Assembly: GCF_004341165.1 (NCBI RefSeq) | Contig: NZ_SLZR01000015.1 | Coordinates: 1 to 64,000 of the forward strand | DNA: 64,000 nt | Source of the DNA: Reinekea marinisedimentorum | Lineage (GTDB): Bacteria; Pseudomonadota; Gammaproteobacteria; Pseudomonadales; Natronospirillaceae | Reading direction: 5' to 3' | Part shown: piece by piece, positions 36,284 to 44,617 of the stretch | How positions within the stretch are numbered: position 1 is the first letter of the stretch | How the letters are laid out: each line of letters opens with the position of its first letter | Made by a program: the position numbers and the translations under genes | The notes under the pieces: model-generated | The model's database searches: none | The model's input: the letters and a program-made list of their open reading frames with translations, nothing else | What the model was told of the DNA's origin: nothing

Positions 36284-37036
36284 CTATTCGTAAGTCGGCA
36301 GTTCCAGTTCGCCTGCCTCAACCAGTGCATCGTAAGAGGCATACAGCTGGTCGAGCCATTCCGGCCGGGTATCTTTGTTCATGGCCAGGTACATATCCAC
36401 GGTTTTAAAAACGTAACCCACTTCAATTTCGGTGTAACCGGTGGCTTCGGCAACGCTCCAGGCACTGACATCGGAAGTCACCCATACATCGATCAGGCCA
36501 TCCTGCAACAGATGCGGGTTTGCTGACTCATTCGGCAGGTCTGAAACCTCAATGCCTGCGTTCTGTACATACTCCGTGACGGCGTCATTTCTATAACCAC
36601 CGACCTTTAAACCACGAATGTCTTCCAGGCTGTTAATTTGAAGCGGGCTATCCTTTTTCACCATGACAATCCAGTTGTAACGGGCAATTGGGCCGACCCA
36701 TTCAAACAGGTCTTCACGCAGTTCGGTTCGGCCGGTTGAAAATACGCCGTAGTCCGGGCGGGTTAAGGCTCGCTCATAGGAAACGCGCCAGGAGCGAAGC
36801 TTCATCTTGTAAGGGATGCCGGCATGGTCCATGAGTTTTTTGATGAACTCGGTCGAGCTGCCGCCAATGTTCTCGCCGTCGTGTTCATACTCGCGGCCAT
36901 CAATGCTGTAGTTATAACTGCCGTAATTTTCCGTAAACAGGTTAAGGCGATCTGCGACGTATTCGTCGGCAGCGTTCACTACATTCAATACTGCAACCAG
37001 GGCTAGCGCTGGTAATTGCCAGATCAGACGTTTCAA
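36284..37036 (-). CDS. periplasmic substrate-binding protein (SBP_bac_3-like)
   Basis: 250 residues from a TTG at 37036. That start is chosen because AGGAG lies seven bases upstream and it gives a clean signal peptide, MKRLIWQLPALALVAVLNVVNA. The open frame to 37090 begins with proline-rich sequence without a signal. The body is a family 3 solute-binding fold: YSIDGREYEHDGENIGGSSTEFIKKLM, then DYGVFSTGRTELREDLFEWVGPI and GLIDVWVTSDVSAWS. No transporter genes are near, so it may be a stand-alone or sensory binding protein for an amino-acid-like ligand. Confidence 0.82.
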   Translation of the reverse strand: MKRLIWQLPALALVAVLNVVNAADEYVADRLNLFTENYGSYNYSIDGREYEHDGENIGGSSTEFIKKLMDHAGIPYKMKLRSWRVSYERALTRPDYGVFSTGRTELREDLFEWVGPIARYNWIVMVKKDSPLQINSLEDIRGLKVGGYRNDAVTEYVQNAGIEVSDLPNESANPHLLQDGLIDVWVTSDVSAWSVAEATGYTEIEVGYVFKTVDMYLAMNKDTRPEWLDQLYASYDALVEAGELELPTYE

Positions 37037-37413
37037 TTTACTGCTCCTGTAAGTGGGTATTACAGGGGGCTTGAGCAAGGTTTGTTCCATGAATTTGAAA
37101 TTATGGGGGAAACAAACCTATAAAAAACAACAACCTGCGAGCATGATTCCGAAACTCAGGCCACAGCGCGGAAGGCACCGAAAACAGTGCCTTTCAGAAC
37201 AACTTCAATTTGACAATGGCAACACCTGCGTCTACTGCACGCTCACCGAATAGTTTTTTTGACGGATATGACCAGTGTAAGAATTAAATTTTGACTCATC
37301 TTTGCGCAGCCGTCCGTTATGAATGAATCAGCGCACCAAAAAAAAGCAGTGAAGGTTTCCCCTCACCGCTTCATTTCAATGGCGTAGCTGGGCCGCAGCC
37401 CAGCCAATCAGGC
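37037..37413. other. intergenic region between curA-like and SBP genes
   Basis: No gene is supported. It holds a 7-bp-stem hairpin (AAGGCAC/GTGCCTT, 37172-37193) upstream of the solute-binding protein gene, and the terminator of the curA-like gene at its right end. Confidence 0.6.
37338..37370 (-). terminator. terminator of the curA-like gene
   Basis: On the minus strand, AGCGGTGAGG-GGAAA-CCTTCACTGCT forms an imperfect stem with G-T pairs and ends in eight T residues. Confidence 0.65.
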
Positions 37414-38412
37414 TTACAGCTTAACCAGCAGCTTGCCTTTGTTTTCGCCGGTCAGGAAGTAGTTCAAACCTTCCATCGCCGATTCCAACCCTTCCAGCTC
37501 ATGCGCACGATACTTAATCTTGCCGGCCTGTACGTAAGGAGTCAGTTTTTCCAGCAGTTGAGGTGTTTTATGCAGGTGATCCGGCATGGTGTAACCCTGA
37601 ATGGTTAACCGCTTTTTAATCAGATTCATCCAGCTTGGTCCCGGTGCAGGCTTACTGGCGGTGTAATCGGCAATAAGGCCACACACCACAATACGCCCGT
37701 GTGCATTCATGCGCTCAAAAATCAGTGATTGAATCTCACCACCGGTATTTTCAAAGAACAGATCAATGCCGTTCGGGGTTTCTTCCGCCAGGCGCTGCTC
37801 CAGGTTACCGGCTTTGTAATCAATCGCCGCATCAAAACCGAGTTCATTTACCAGCCAGTCACACTTCTCTTTACCACCGGCAACACCAACAACGCGCAGA
37901 CCTTCGGCTTTAGCAAGCTGACCCACAATAGAGCCAACGGAGCCGGCTGCACCGGTTACAATCAATGTTTCACCGGCTTTAGGCTTGCCAATTTCCAGCA
38001 GTCCCTGGGTCGCCGTTAAGCCCGGCAGCGCAAACACAGACAGCACCATATCCGCCGGCAGGCTGGCATCAATCTTATTCACACCCTGGCCGTTGCTGAG
38101 GGCGTATTCCTGCCAGCCGAACATACCCATGACACGGTCGCCAACGCTGAAATCCGGGTGGTTAGACTCAACCACTTCACCCAGGCCGCTGGAGCGCATT
38201 ACCGCACCCAACTCTACCGGCGGAATGTAGCTTTCAGTATCCGGGCTCATCCAGCCGATCATGGCCGGGTCGAGTGACATATGCGTCTGGCGGATAAGAA
38301 TTTCGCCGGCACCGGCTTGTGGGATCTCTTTGCTAACAACTTCAAACAGATCCGGGCCAATAGGGTTAGAACCAGGGCGGGCAATCAGATTAATAGCGGT
38401 ATAGGTAGACAT
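37414..38412 (-). CDS. curA: NADP-dependent medium-chain oxidoreductase (CurA-like)
   Basis: 332 residues of the zinc-independent MDR superfamily, resembling E. coli CurA and leukotriene B4 12-hydroxydehydrogenases. It has the LDPAMIGWMSPDTESYIPPVELG substrate region and the NADP site AAGSVGSIVGQLAK. GLIADYTASKPAPGPSWMNLIKKRLTIQGY is also typical. It should reduce alpha,beta-unsaturated ketones or aldehydes with NADPH. TGGAGAACAACG precedes the ATG. It is divergent from a LysR gene 115 bp away that probably controls it. Confidence 0.87.
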   Translation of the reverse strand: MSTYTAINLIARPGSNPIGPDLFEVVSKEIPQAGAGEILIRQTHMSLDPAMIGWMSPDTESYIPPVELGAVMRSSGLGEVVESNHPDFSVGDRVMGMFGWQEYALSNGQGVNKIDASLPADMVLSVFALPGLTATQGLLEIGKPKAGETLIVTGAAGSVGSIVGQLAKAEGLRVVGVAGGKEKCDWLVNELGFDAAIDYKAGNLEQRLAEETPNGIDLFFENTGGEIQSLIFERMNAHGRIVVCGLIADYTASKPAPGPSWMNLIKKRLTIQGYTMPDHLHKTPQLLEKLTPYVQAGKIKYRAHELEGLESAMEGLNYFLTGENKGKLLVKL

Positions 38413-38527
38413 CGTTGTTCTCCATATCTGTTTATTCAGAAAGTGAACACAGTATTACGAAGACTTTCAGCTAGATATAGAGCACAATCTGGGTTTCTTT
38501 ATTGCTTTTAAAACAAAAGTAGACGCT

Positions 38528-39433
38528 ATGGACGAACTCAGAGCCCTGAAATACTTCCTGAAGGTGGCCGAAACCGGCAGCTTCACGTTGGCGGCTAATT
38601 ACTTCAACGTGCCGCCCTCATCGCTTTCGCGCCGCGTTTCTGATCTGGAATCTCACCTGGGAGCCAACCTGCTGCACCGAACAACCCGCGTAGTGAAGCT
38701 CACCGACGTAGGCCAACAGTATTACCAGCAGGCGAAAGATATTCTGACTCAGCTGGAAGACGCCAACGAATCTGCAAGAAGCCACAACACCGAACCCAAG
38801 GGTTTACTGCGCATCAGCTCGCTGGTGAGCTTCGGTGAAAGCACGCTGTTACCGCTGTTGGAAGAGTTTAAGGAGCGTTATCCACAGGTGGTGCTTGATG
38901 TCACCCTCAGCGACCAGCTGGCTGCCTTTAACCGCGATGAAGCCGATATTGCCCTGCGTGGCGGCTACGCCCCGAATGAACGGATTATGGCGATCAAGCT
39001 GTTCAGCAATCAGTTTTACCTGTTTGCCTCGCCCGGTTATCTTCGGCAACGGGGTGTGCCGGTGAAGGCTGAAGAGCTGCCTCGCCACAATGGTCTGTTT
39101 TTCAGAACACCCGGCGGCGTTCAATCCTGGCTGGTACACGATGATGACCACTGGCAAAACGTCAGCGCTCAACCGACCGTCATTTCCAATAACGGCCAAT
39201 GGCTGCTGAAACAGGCCGTCGATGGCCGTGGCCTGCTGATGGCGCCCCGCTGGTTTACCGCGCAAATGGTGCAGCAGGGCGCGCTGGTTGAACTGACCAT
39301 GACCCCTCAGGTTTACGTTGCCGCGACCAAAGAAAGCGGCCACATCTACCTGCTTTACCAGAAGCAGCGCTACCAGCAGGCCAAGATCAAAGCCGCTGTC
39401 GATTTTCTGGTCGCCAGAATCCGCCAGGACTAA
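38528..39433 (+). CDS. LysR-family transcriptional regulator
   Basis: 301 residues. The N-terminal winged HTH (KVAETGSFTLAANYFNVPPSSLSRRVSDLESHLG) has the standard LysR pattern. A periplasmic-binding-protein-like effector domain (about 90-295) contains the DIALRGGYAPNERIMAIKL core typical of the CrgA/DsdC-like subgroup. It is divergent from the curA-like reductase and is the likely regulator of it. Its stop is 2 bp from the convergent ABC-F gene. Confidence 0.88.
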   Translation: MDELRALKYFLKVAETGSFTLAANYFNVPPSSLSRRVSDLESHLGANLLHRTTRVVKLTDVGQQYYQQAKDILTQLEDANESARSHNTEPKGLLRISSLVSFGESTLLPLLEEFKERYPQVVLDVTLSDQLAAFNRDEADIALRGGYAPNERIMAIKLFSNQFYLFASPGYLRQRGVPVKAEELPRHNGLFFRTPGGVQSWLVHDDDHWQNVSAQPTVISNNGQWLLKQAVDGRGLLMAPRWFTAQMVQQGALVELTMTPQVYVAATKESGHIYLLYQKQRYQQAKIKAAVDFLVARIRQD

Positions 39434-39435
39434 CC

Positions 39436-41016
39436 CTACTCACCAGCCATACTGAGGGTGTGCGTGATGCCGGCCTGGGCGATGAAGTCTTCATCGTGCG
39501 AGACCAACAAGAACGCACCCCGATAGGCCTTCAGTGCCGTGGCCAACACCATTTTCGACTCTATATCCAGGTGGTTATCCGGCTCATCCAATAACAGCAG
39601 TGGCGAGTCAGCCATGTGACTGACCAGCAGCATGGCCAGCTTCATTTTTTCGCCGCCACTTAAACACGCCACGTTGCGGTGAACGGTTTCACGACGAAAG
39701 CCAATGCCAGCCAGCAGCGTTCTGGCCAGCTCCGCAGACAGGCCGATACAATTATCCACAAGACAATCGAGCAGAGTCGATGCGCCCGGTAGCAGGCTGA
39801 AGTGCTGATCCAGGTAAACCGTCTGGCAACGGAATTCGATATCGCCATCGAAAGACACCGACTCACCATGAATGGCCTTAAGCAAGGTCGACTTGCCGCT
39901 GCCATTGCCGCCACTGATGCGCACCTGCTGTTGCTGAAACACCGCCAGCGACAGCGGTCGGTTGTTCACCCGGTGCAACACCAGCTGATTGAGCCTCAGC
40001 ATCAGTGGTTGCTTATTGCTACTGGCATCCTGCAGATAAATAGCTTGCGGCTTGATCACTTCATACTGCTGTTTGGCCGACTTTAATGCTTCGCTGTTTT
40101 CCGCCAGCTGTCTGGAATGCTGCGTCTTTTGCGCTGCCATATTCTGGGTTGCCGATTCCTTTTTGGCATCCAACAGTATTTTCGCCTGACCGCCTGTTTT
40201 TCTCTGCGCAACACCCTGAGAGACTCGCTGCTGTGTGCGTTCGCGTGCCTGTTGCTGCTGTCGCAGAATGCGCTTCTGCTCCTTTTTATGGTGATCAATC
40301 CTGCGCTCCAGTGCCGCCTGCTGCTGAGCCGAATGCTCGGCATAGGCATCATAACCGCCTTCAAAACGGCAAAGCCCCAGGCTGTTCAAGCTGAAAATAG
40401 TATCAACATGGCGCAGTAAAGAGCGGTCGTGACTGACCAGCAGAATATGGCCACGAAAGGCCCTGATCTGCTCTAGCAGCCACTGCCGGGCTTTTGCATC
40501 CAAATGGTTAGAGGGTTCATCCAGCAACAGAAGTCCGGCATCCGACTGAAACAACCGGTACAGGCGCAGCAGCGTCAGCTGCCCGCCACTGAGCCGACTG
40601 CAAGGGTCGTTAAGGGCCAGGCGAATGCCCAGATCATTAAGCAGCTGGTTTGCACCTTGCTCCACCAGCCAGTCATCCTGAAGCAGGCTAAAGTACTCTG
40701 GCGCGGCACTGCCCGCCTCGATCTGCCGCAACGCGTTGAGCTTTTGCTCAATGCCCAGCAAGCCCGCAATTGTCATATCCGATGCCTGGCTTTGCTGCGG
40801 CATCTGTTTAAAGCAGGCAATTTTTGCAGTGCAATCAATAGTGCCGGCGGCCGGTGATAACTCTTCGGTCAACAGTGAGAGTAAAACCGATTTACCCGAC
40901 CCATTACGGCCAATTAACGCGGATACCGGGCTGCTGAGGGTAAAACTGAGATCTTTGAACAGCCAATCGCCACTGCTGAGCTGAAAAGAAAGTTGGTTTG
41001 CTGTGAGTACGGTCAT
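39436..41016 (-). CDS. ABC-F family ATPase
   Basis: 526 residues with two ABC domains and no membrane segment. The first has GRNGSGKSV, LSGGQLTLLRLYRL and LLLDEPSNHLD; the second has GGNGSGKST, LSGGEKMKLAMLL and LLLDEPDNHLD. The interdomain linker (about 230-330) is a long charged coiled coil (QQQQARERTQQRVSQG). This is the ABC-F design of ribosome-associated translation factors. It does not match EttA, Uup or YheS closely, and a resistance role is possible but unsupported. AGGAAGCAA precedes the ATG. Confidence 0.88.
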   Translation of the reverse strand: MTVLTANQLSFQLSSGDWLFKDLSFTLSSPVSALIGRNGSGKSVLLSLLTEELSPAAGTIDCTAKIACFKQMPQQSQASDMTIAGLLGIEQKLNALRQIEAGSAAPEYFSLLQDDWLVEQGANQLLNDLGIRLALNDPCSRLSGGQLTLLRLYRLFQSDAGLLLLDEPSNHLDAKARQWLLEQIRAFRGHILLVSHDRSLLRHVDTIFSLNSLGLCRFEGGYDAYAEHSAQQQAALERRIDHHKKEQKRILRQQQQARERTQQRVSQGVAQRKTGGQAKILLDAKKESATQNMAAQKTQHSRQLAENSEALKSAKQQYEVIKPQAIYLQDASSNKQPLMLRLNQLVLHRVNNRPLSLAVFQQQQVRISGGNGSGKSTLLKAIHGESVSFDGDIEFRCQTVYLDQHFSLLPGASTLLDCLVDNCIGLSAELARTLLAGIGFRRETVHRNVACLSGGEKMKLAMLLVSHMADSPLLLLDEPDNHLDIESKMVLATALKAYRGAFLLVSHDEDFIAQAGITHTLSMAGE

Positions 41017-41255
41017 TTGCTTCCTCCAAAACAGGCGGAAACCGGGTGCTAACAGAGAGCAAAGAGCGTTACAGATTGAGCATAAAAGGTTTTAAAAGAG
41101 AGAACAGTAAAGCATGTAAGCAACGCCCACTAACCCCGAGTTTCCAAAAAAAGAATGTAAGATCTGGAAAACCGGTCATTAGTTATTCATGTTGGCGTTT
41201 ACCCTCAGGTGGCGAGAAAGAAGAAGTGCTGCAATTTTAACCAATAATGGGGCGC

Positions 41256-42452
41256 TCAGCTATAGCAGGTTTCAACCGTGTGAACCTGATCTTTACCCAA
41301 ATCCTTGGCTTTATAGAGTGCGCTATCGGCGTGGGCAATGGCCTGCGACAGGTGTTCAAACCGGCTCAGCGTTGCAACCCCGGCACTGGCGGTTATTTGA
41401 ATGAGTTCACCGTTCACCTCTATCTCGATATTACGGGTTAATTCCAAAACCCGGTCAACCGCATGTTGTGCCTCTGATGAGCTGGCCATAGGGAAAAACA
41501 CCAGAAACTCTTCGCCGCCCCAGCGTACCTGCAGGTTATGTTTACGAATCGCCTTTCTCAGCGTTTCAGCAAACCGCACCAGGGCCTTATCGCCCACACA
41601 ATGCCCATAGGTGTCGTTCAGCTGCTTAAAGTTATCCAGATCAAACAGAGCCAGCGCGCAACTGGACGAATTGCGTTGCGCCAGAGACATTATCTTTTCA
41701 ACGTTTTCAAAGAAATAGCGGCGGTTTTTCATGCCCGTCAGCCAGTCGGTTTCGGAAAGCTCCTCAACCTTTCTCAGCGACTGGTAGGTTATCGACGACA
41801 CCGAGGTAAAAAGGTGACCCACCAGCAGAATGGTGATCAGCATCAGCGCCGAAACAGACAGCATTTCTACCGCCTCGGTTGACAAAAAATTAACAGTGTG
41901 GGCAACAAAGAGGATCAGGAACACGACCTGAATGGACACATAAGACTTATCAATTCTGTTCATCTGCTTTCGGCGCATAAGGCCGGTAGAGACTGAAATT
42001 GCTGTTAACGCCAGAATAGAGCCGTGTACCATCATGGCCCGCTCAAGCATATGCTCCGGCGCGTTCCATACGGTCAGCTGCAGTAACCCCTGAAGAACAA
42101 TAACGATTACGAATACCTGACGTGCCTTCTTCAGAACGGCCCGGTCATCTGAGAAGTTACACTCCATCACCAGGTAAACAAAGGATACAAACAGGCAGTT
42201 CGCCAACACCCGCACGGGTATATGCCAGGATTCGGGTAAAAAGGAATTACAGGAAATGACAGAAAAACCGAGAAAAGCCGTCAGCATCGCATAGCGGGAT
42301 TGCACCAGCCGGGTTCGGTCCACATTCCATACGCGCTCATCGAGCAGGGAAAGCATCAATGAGCCAAACAATGTGATAACAAACACAACCAACATCATCA
42401 TAAACAATGTCAGCTGGTAGCCCTGCAATGAGGCCAACAGATCAAAAATCAC
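41256..42452 (-). CDS. membrane-bound GGDEF diguanylate cyclase
   Basis: About 398 residues from a GTG at 42452 with GGAG five bases upstream; another GTG at 42515 is possible but lacks a ribosome site. The N-terminal half has six or seven hydrophobic helices without a recognised sensor domain. The C-terminal GGDEF domain starts TDWLTGMKNRRYFFENV and has the active signature WGGEEF with downstream NADSALYKAKDLG-like HADSALYKAK. No RxxD inhibitory site is seen before GGEEF. It should make cyclic di-GMP. No EAL domain is present. Confidence 0.87.
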   Translation of the reverse strand: MIFDLLASLQGYQLTLFMMMLVVFVITLFGSLMLSLLDERVWNVDRTRLVQSRYAMLTAFLGFSVISCNSFLPESWHIPVRVLANCLFVSFVYLVMECNFSDDRAVLKKARQVFVIVIVLQGLLQLTVWNAPEHMLERAMMVHGSILALTAISVSTGLMRRKQMNRIDKSYVSIQVVFLILFVAHTVNFLSTEAVEMLSVSALMLITILLVGHLFTSVSSITYQSLRKVEELSETDWLTGMKNRRYFFENVEKIMSLAQRNSSSCALALFDLDNFKQLNDTYGHCVGDKALVRFAETLRKAIRKHNLQVRWGGEEFLVFFPMASSSEAQHAVDRVLELTRNIEIEVNGELIQITASAGVATLSRFEHLSQAIAHADSALYKAKDLGKDQVHTVETCYS

Positions 42453-42629
42453 CTTGTCTCCAATAAACGTCCTGTAATATCTGCCCGTAATATTAGATAA
42501 GATGACCTTCAACACAACTTATTCGATCACCATTAGACGGAAATACTGCCGTTTTTTTTCACATTTGTGTACAAAACAGCAAAAATCTGGCGTGGTTTGC
42601 AGTAAAAAGCCTTCGATCCGACAAAAAAA

Positions 42630-42650
42630 GAGCCGCACCCGGTGCGGCTC
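42630..42650 (-). terminator. terminator of the formate dehydrogenase operon
   Basis: GAGCCGCACC-C-GGTGCGGCTC forms a perfect stem, followed on the minus strand by seven T residues. It lies 29 bp after the last gene of the operon. Confidence 0.85.
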
Positions 42651-42678
42651 TTATAAGGCAAATACAGAGAACTGTTGA

Positions 42679-43572
42679 CTACCCCCGGCAACAACTTCCC
42701 GCATTAACGGCCATATCGACTTGCTCAGCAGGCGGCTTAATCGCCCGCTCTTTCACAACTAATTCCCCTAGTTGATCCCATCGATAGGTCGGGCCATCTT
42801 CGCAGACCAGGTGGTTCGCCACATAACAGTGGCCACACAGGCCAACACCACAATGCATACGGCGCTCCAGCGAGAGCCATAAATGATCGGCCGGGTGCCC
42901 GGCTTCGGTGACGATTCGACAAACTGCTTCCATCATGCCTTCCGGTCCGCAGGTGATAATGTGGTCGAACTTGCCCTGCTCAGCTTCAATCTGCTTGAGG
43001 TTATCCGGCAGTTTACGGCCGTGCATATAACTGCCTTTAGCGCTGTCGATGTCATCGACCGCCTCATACACCTTACATTGCTTATGCCAGCGTGAACGCT
43101 CTTCGCGCATCACCAGCATGGCTTCATTACGGGCGCTGAAATACACCACCGGGTCGGAACCGGCAGCGATTAAGGCATCGATCTTAGCCGCGACCGGCGC
43201 AAGGCCACAGCCTCCGGCGATAACCAATACTTTATTGCCGTTTAAATCCGGCCAGCCCTTACCAAACGGGCCGCGAGCACCGAGAGTGTCGCCCGCCTTC
43301 ATCTGAAACAGGGCTTCAGTGAGGCTGCCAATGCGACGGATCAGGGCTATGAAGCGCCCTTGGTCATCGGGCATACCCGCATAGGTAAAGGCCGCCTCAC
43401 CGTAACCGGGAATAGACAGCATGAAAAACTGACCGGGCTCAACCTTAGCCGGGTCGGCAAACTCAGGCAGGCCTTTGCTTTTATCCACCGGCTCAAAGGT
43501 AAAGTGGTCAATGTCGGTTCCGTCTTCATAGCGCTCGACCAGACGGATAGATTGAGGTGTTAAATCAAGCAT
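42679..43572 (-). CDS. FAD/NAD(P)-binding, [2Fe-2S] reductase subunit (sulfhydrogenase gamma-like)
   Basis: 297 residues from ATG 43572 (MLDLTPQSI), overlapping the upstream gene by 8 bp; an open frame to 43767 lies inside that gene and is spurious. The ferredoxin-reductase fold has a flavin site (GQFFMLSIPGYGEAAFTY), an NAD(P) site (VLVIAGGCGLAPVAAKID) and near the C terminus a [2Fe-2S] cluster motif CGVGLCGHC plus VC. This matches HydG/AsrB-type subunits. Next to a formate dehydrogenase it should pass electrons between formate and NAD(P). Confidence 0.85.
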   Translation of the reverse strand: MLDLTPQSIRLVERYEDGTDIDHFTFEPVDKSKGLPEFADPAKVEPGQFFMLSIPGYGEAAFTYAGMPDDQGRFIALIRRIGSLTEALFQMKAGDTLGARGPFGKGWPDLNGNKVLVIAGGCGLAPVAAKIDALIAAGSDPVVYFSARNEAMLVMREERSRWHKQCKVYEAVDDIDSAKGSYMHGRKLPDNLKQIEAEQGKFDHIITCGPEGMMEAVCRIVTEAGHPADHLWLSLERRMHCGVGLCGHCYVANHLVCEDGPTYRWDQLGELVVKERAIKPPAEQVDMAVNAGSCCRG

Positions 43573-44587
43573 TGGAAATCTTCTCCATAATGGAATGTAC
43601 GCCAACAGAACCCGGGCAGGTCGATTCACAACGACCGCAACCCACACAGCCATAACGACCCATCTGTGCAACGTAATCTTCTGAGAATTTGTGATACCAG
43701 TAGCGATACATTCTGCGCCCGGCCTCGGCCGCTGGGTTGGCACCGCTGGCCTCTTTCTGGAAGCCAACCATCAGGCAGGAATCCCAGACGCGCTGACGCA
43801 CCATGTTGGTGTCTTCCGCTACGTCACGGGTGGCGTAACAACTGCAGGTTGGACACAGCTGACTGCAGCCGGAGCAACTGATGCACTGATGCGCCAGACG
43901 CTCCCACAGCTCATCCGGCACCGCCCGCGCGTTGATGCGCTGTATGCCATTGATGATGTGTACGTCACTTTTGAATTCGGCTTCGGTGTGGCGACGGTTC
44001 ATTTCACGCCACGAGCTCCAGCTGCTATCTGCACGGCGCAGATCCATACCGGAGACTGCAGCACGCCCGGCATCACTGGAGCAGATCAGCCACCAGCCGG
44101 TATTTTCACCGCCGATCGACGGCATTGGCGTCAGGATCAAATCTGCGATTTCATCCTTCACATGCGGCCCGGCATCGACACTGCGACAGAAGCCCCCGTC
44201 ACAAGGCTTTGTACAATCGATGCCGACCAATAAGGTTTGCTGACGTCGTGCCTGGTAGTAAGGGTCTTTTCTGAAGTGCTTATCCTGATAGGAAATAGCG
44301 GTCAGATCACAGGCGGATACCCCAAAGATAACCCGAGGCCCATGCTCGGGCAGCGTTTCCCTGAATTTTTCACCATCGAACACAAACATGTTTTCCTGCT
44401 CTGAAAAGAACAGGCTTTTTGGCGACACCAGCGGCCGCACATTCGGCTTAAATTTAACCACCTCGCCATGCTCAATCGGCTGCCAGTTGCAGTTACCCAG
44501 GTCGTTTTCAACCGCCTGATAAACCTGATGACTGAGCGCCAGCCAATCCCTTAAATGCTCAATCCGATCTAATTCATATACGTTCAT
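43565..44587 (-). CDS. 4Fe-4S electron-transfer subunit (sulfhydrogenase beta / AsrA-like)
   Basis: 340 residues. The N-terminal two-thirds contain GVSACDLTAISYQDKHF and GIDCTKPCDGGFC, as in HydB/AsrA proteins. The C-terminal part has two ferredoxin motifs, CISCSGCSQLCPTCSC and CVGCGRCESTCPG, for two [4Fe-4S] clusters. It lies between the catalytic FdhA subunit (30 bp upstream) and the FAD subunit (8-bp overlap). It should carry electrons between them. No hydrogenase catalytic subunits are present. Confidence 0.85.
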   Translation of the reverse strand: MNVYELDRIEHLRDWLALSHQVYQAVENDLGNCNWQPIEHGEVVKFKPNVRPLVSPKSLFFSEQENMFVFDGEKFRETLPEHGPRVIFGVSACDLTAISYQDKHFRKDPYYQARRQQTLLVGIDCTKPCDGGFCRSVDAGPHVKDEIADLILTPMPSIGGENTGWWLICSSDAGRAAVSGMDLRRADSSWSSWREMNRRHTEAEFKSDVHIINGIQRINARAVPDELWERLAHQCISCSGCSQLCPTCSCYATRDVAEDTNMVRQRVWDSCLMVGFQKEASGANPAAEAGRRMYRYWYHKFSEDYVAQMGRYGCVGCGRCESTCPGSVGVHSIMEKISNA

Positions 44588-44617
44588 AATTATTCGTTTC
44601 CTACATTTAAGTTCCGG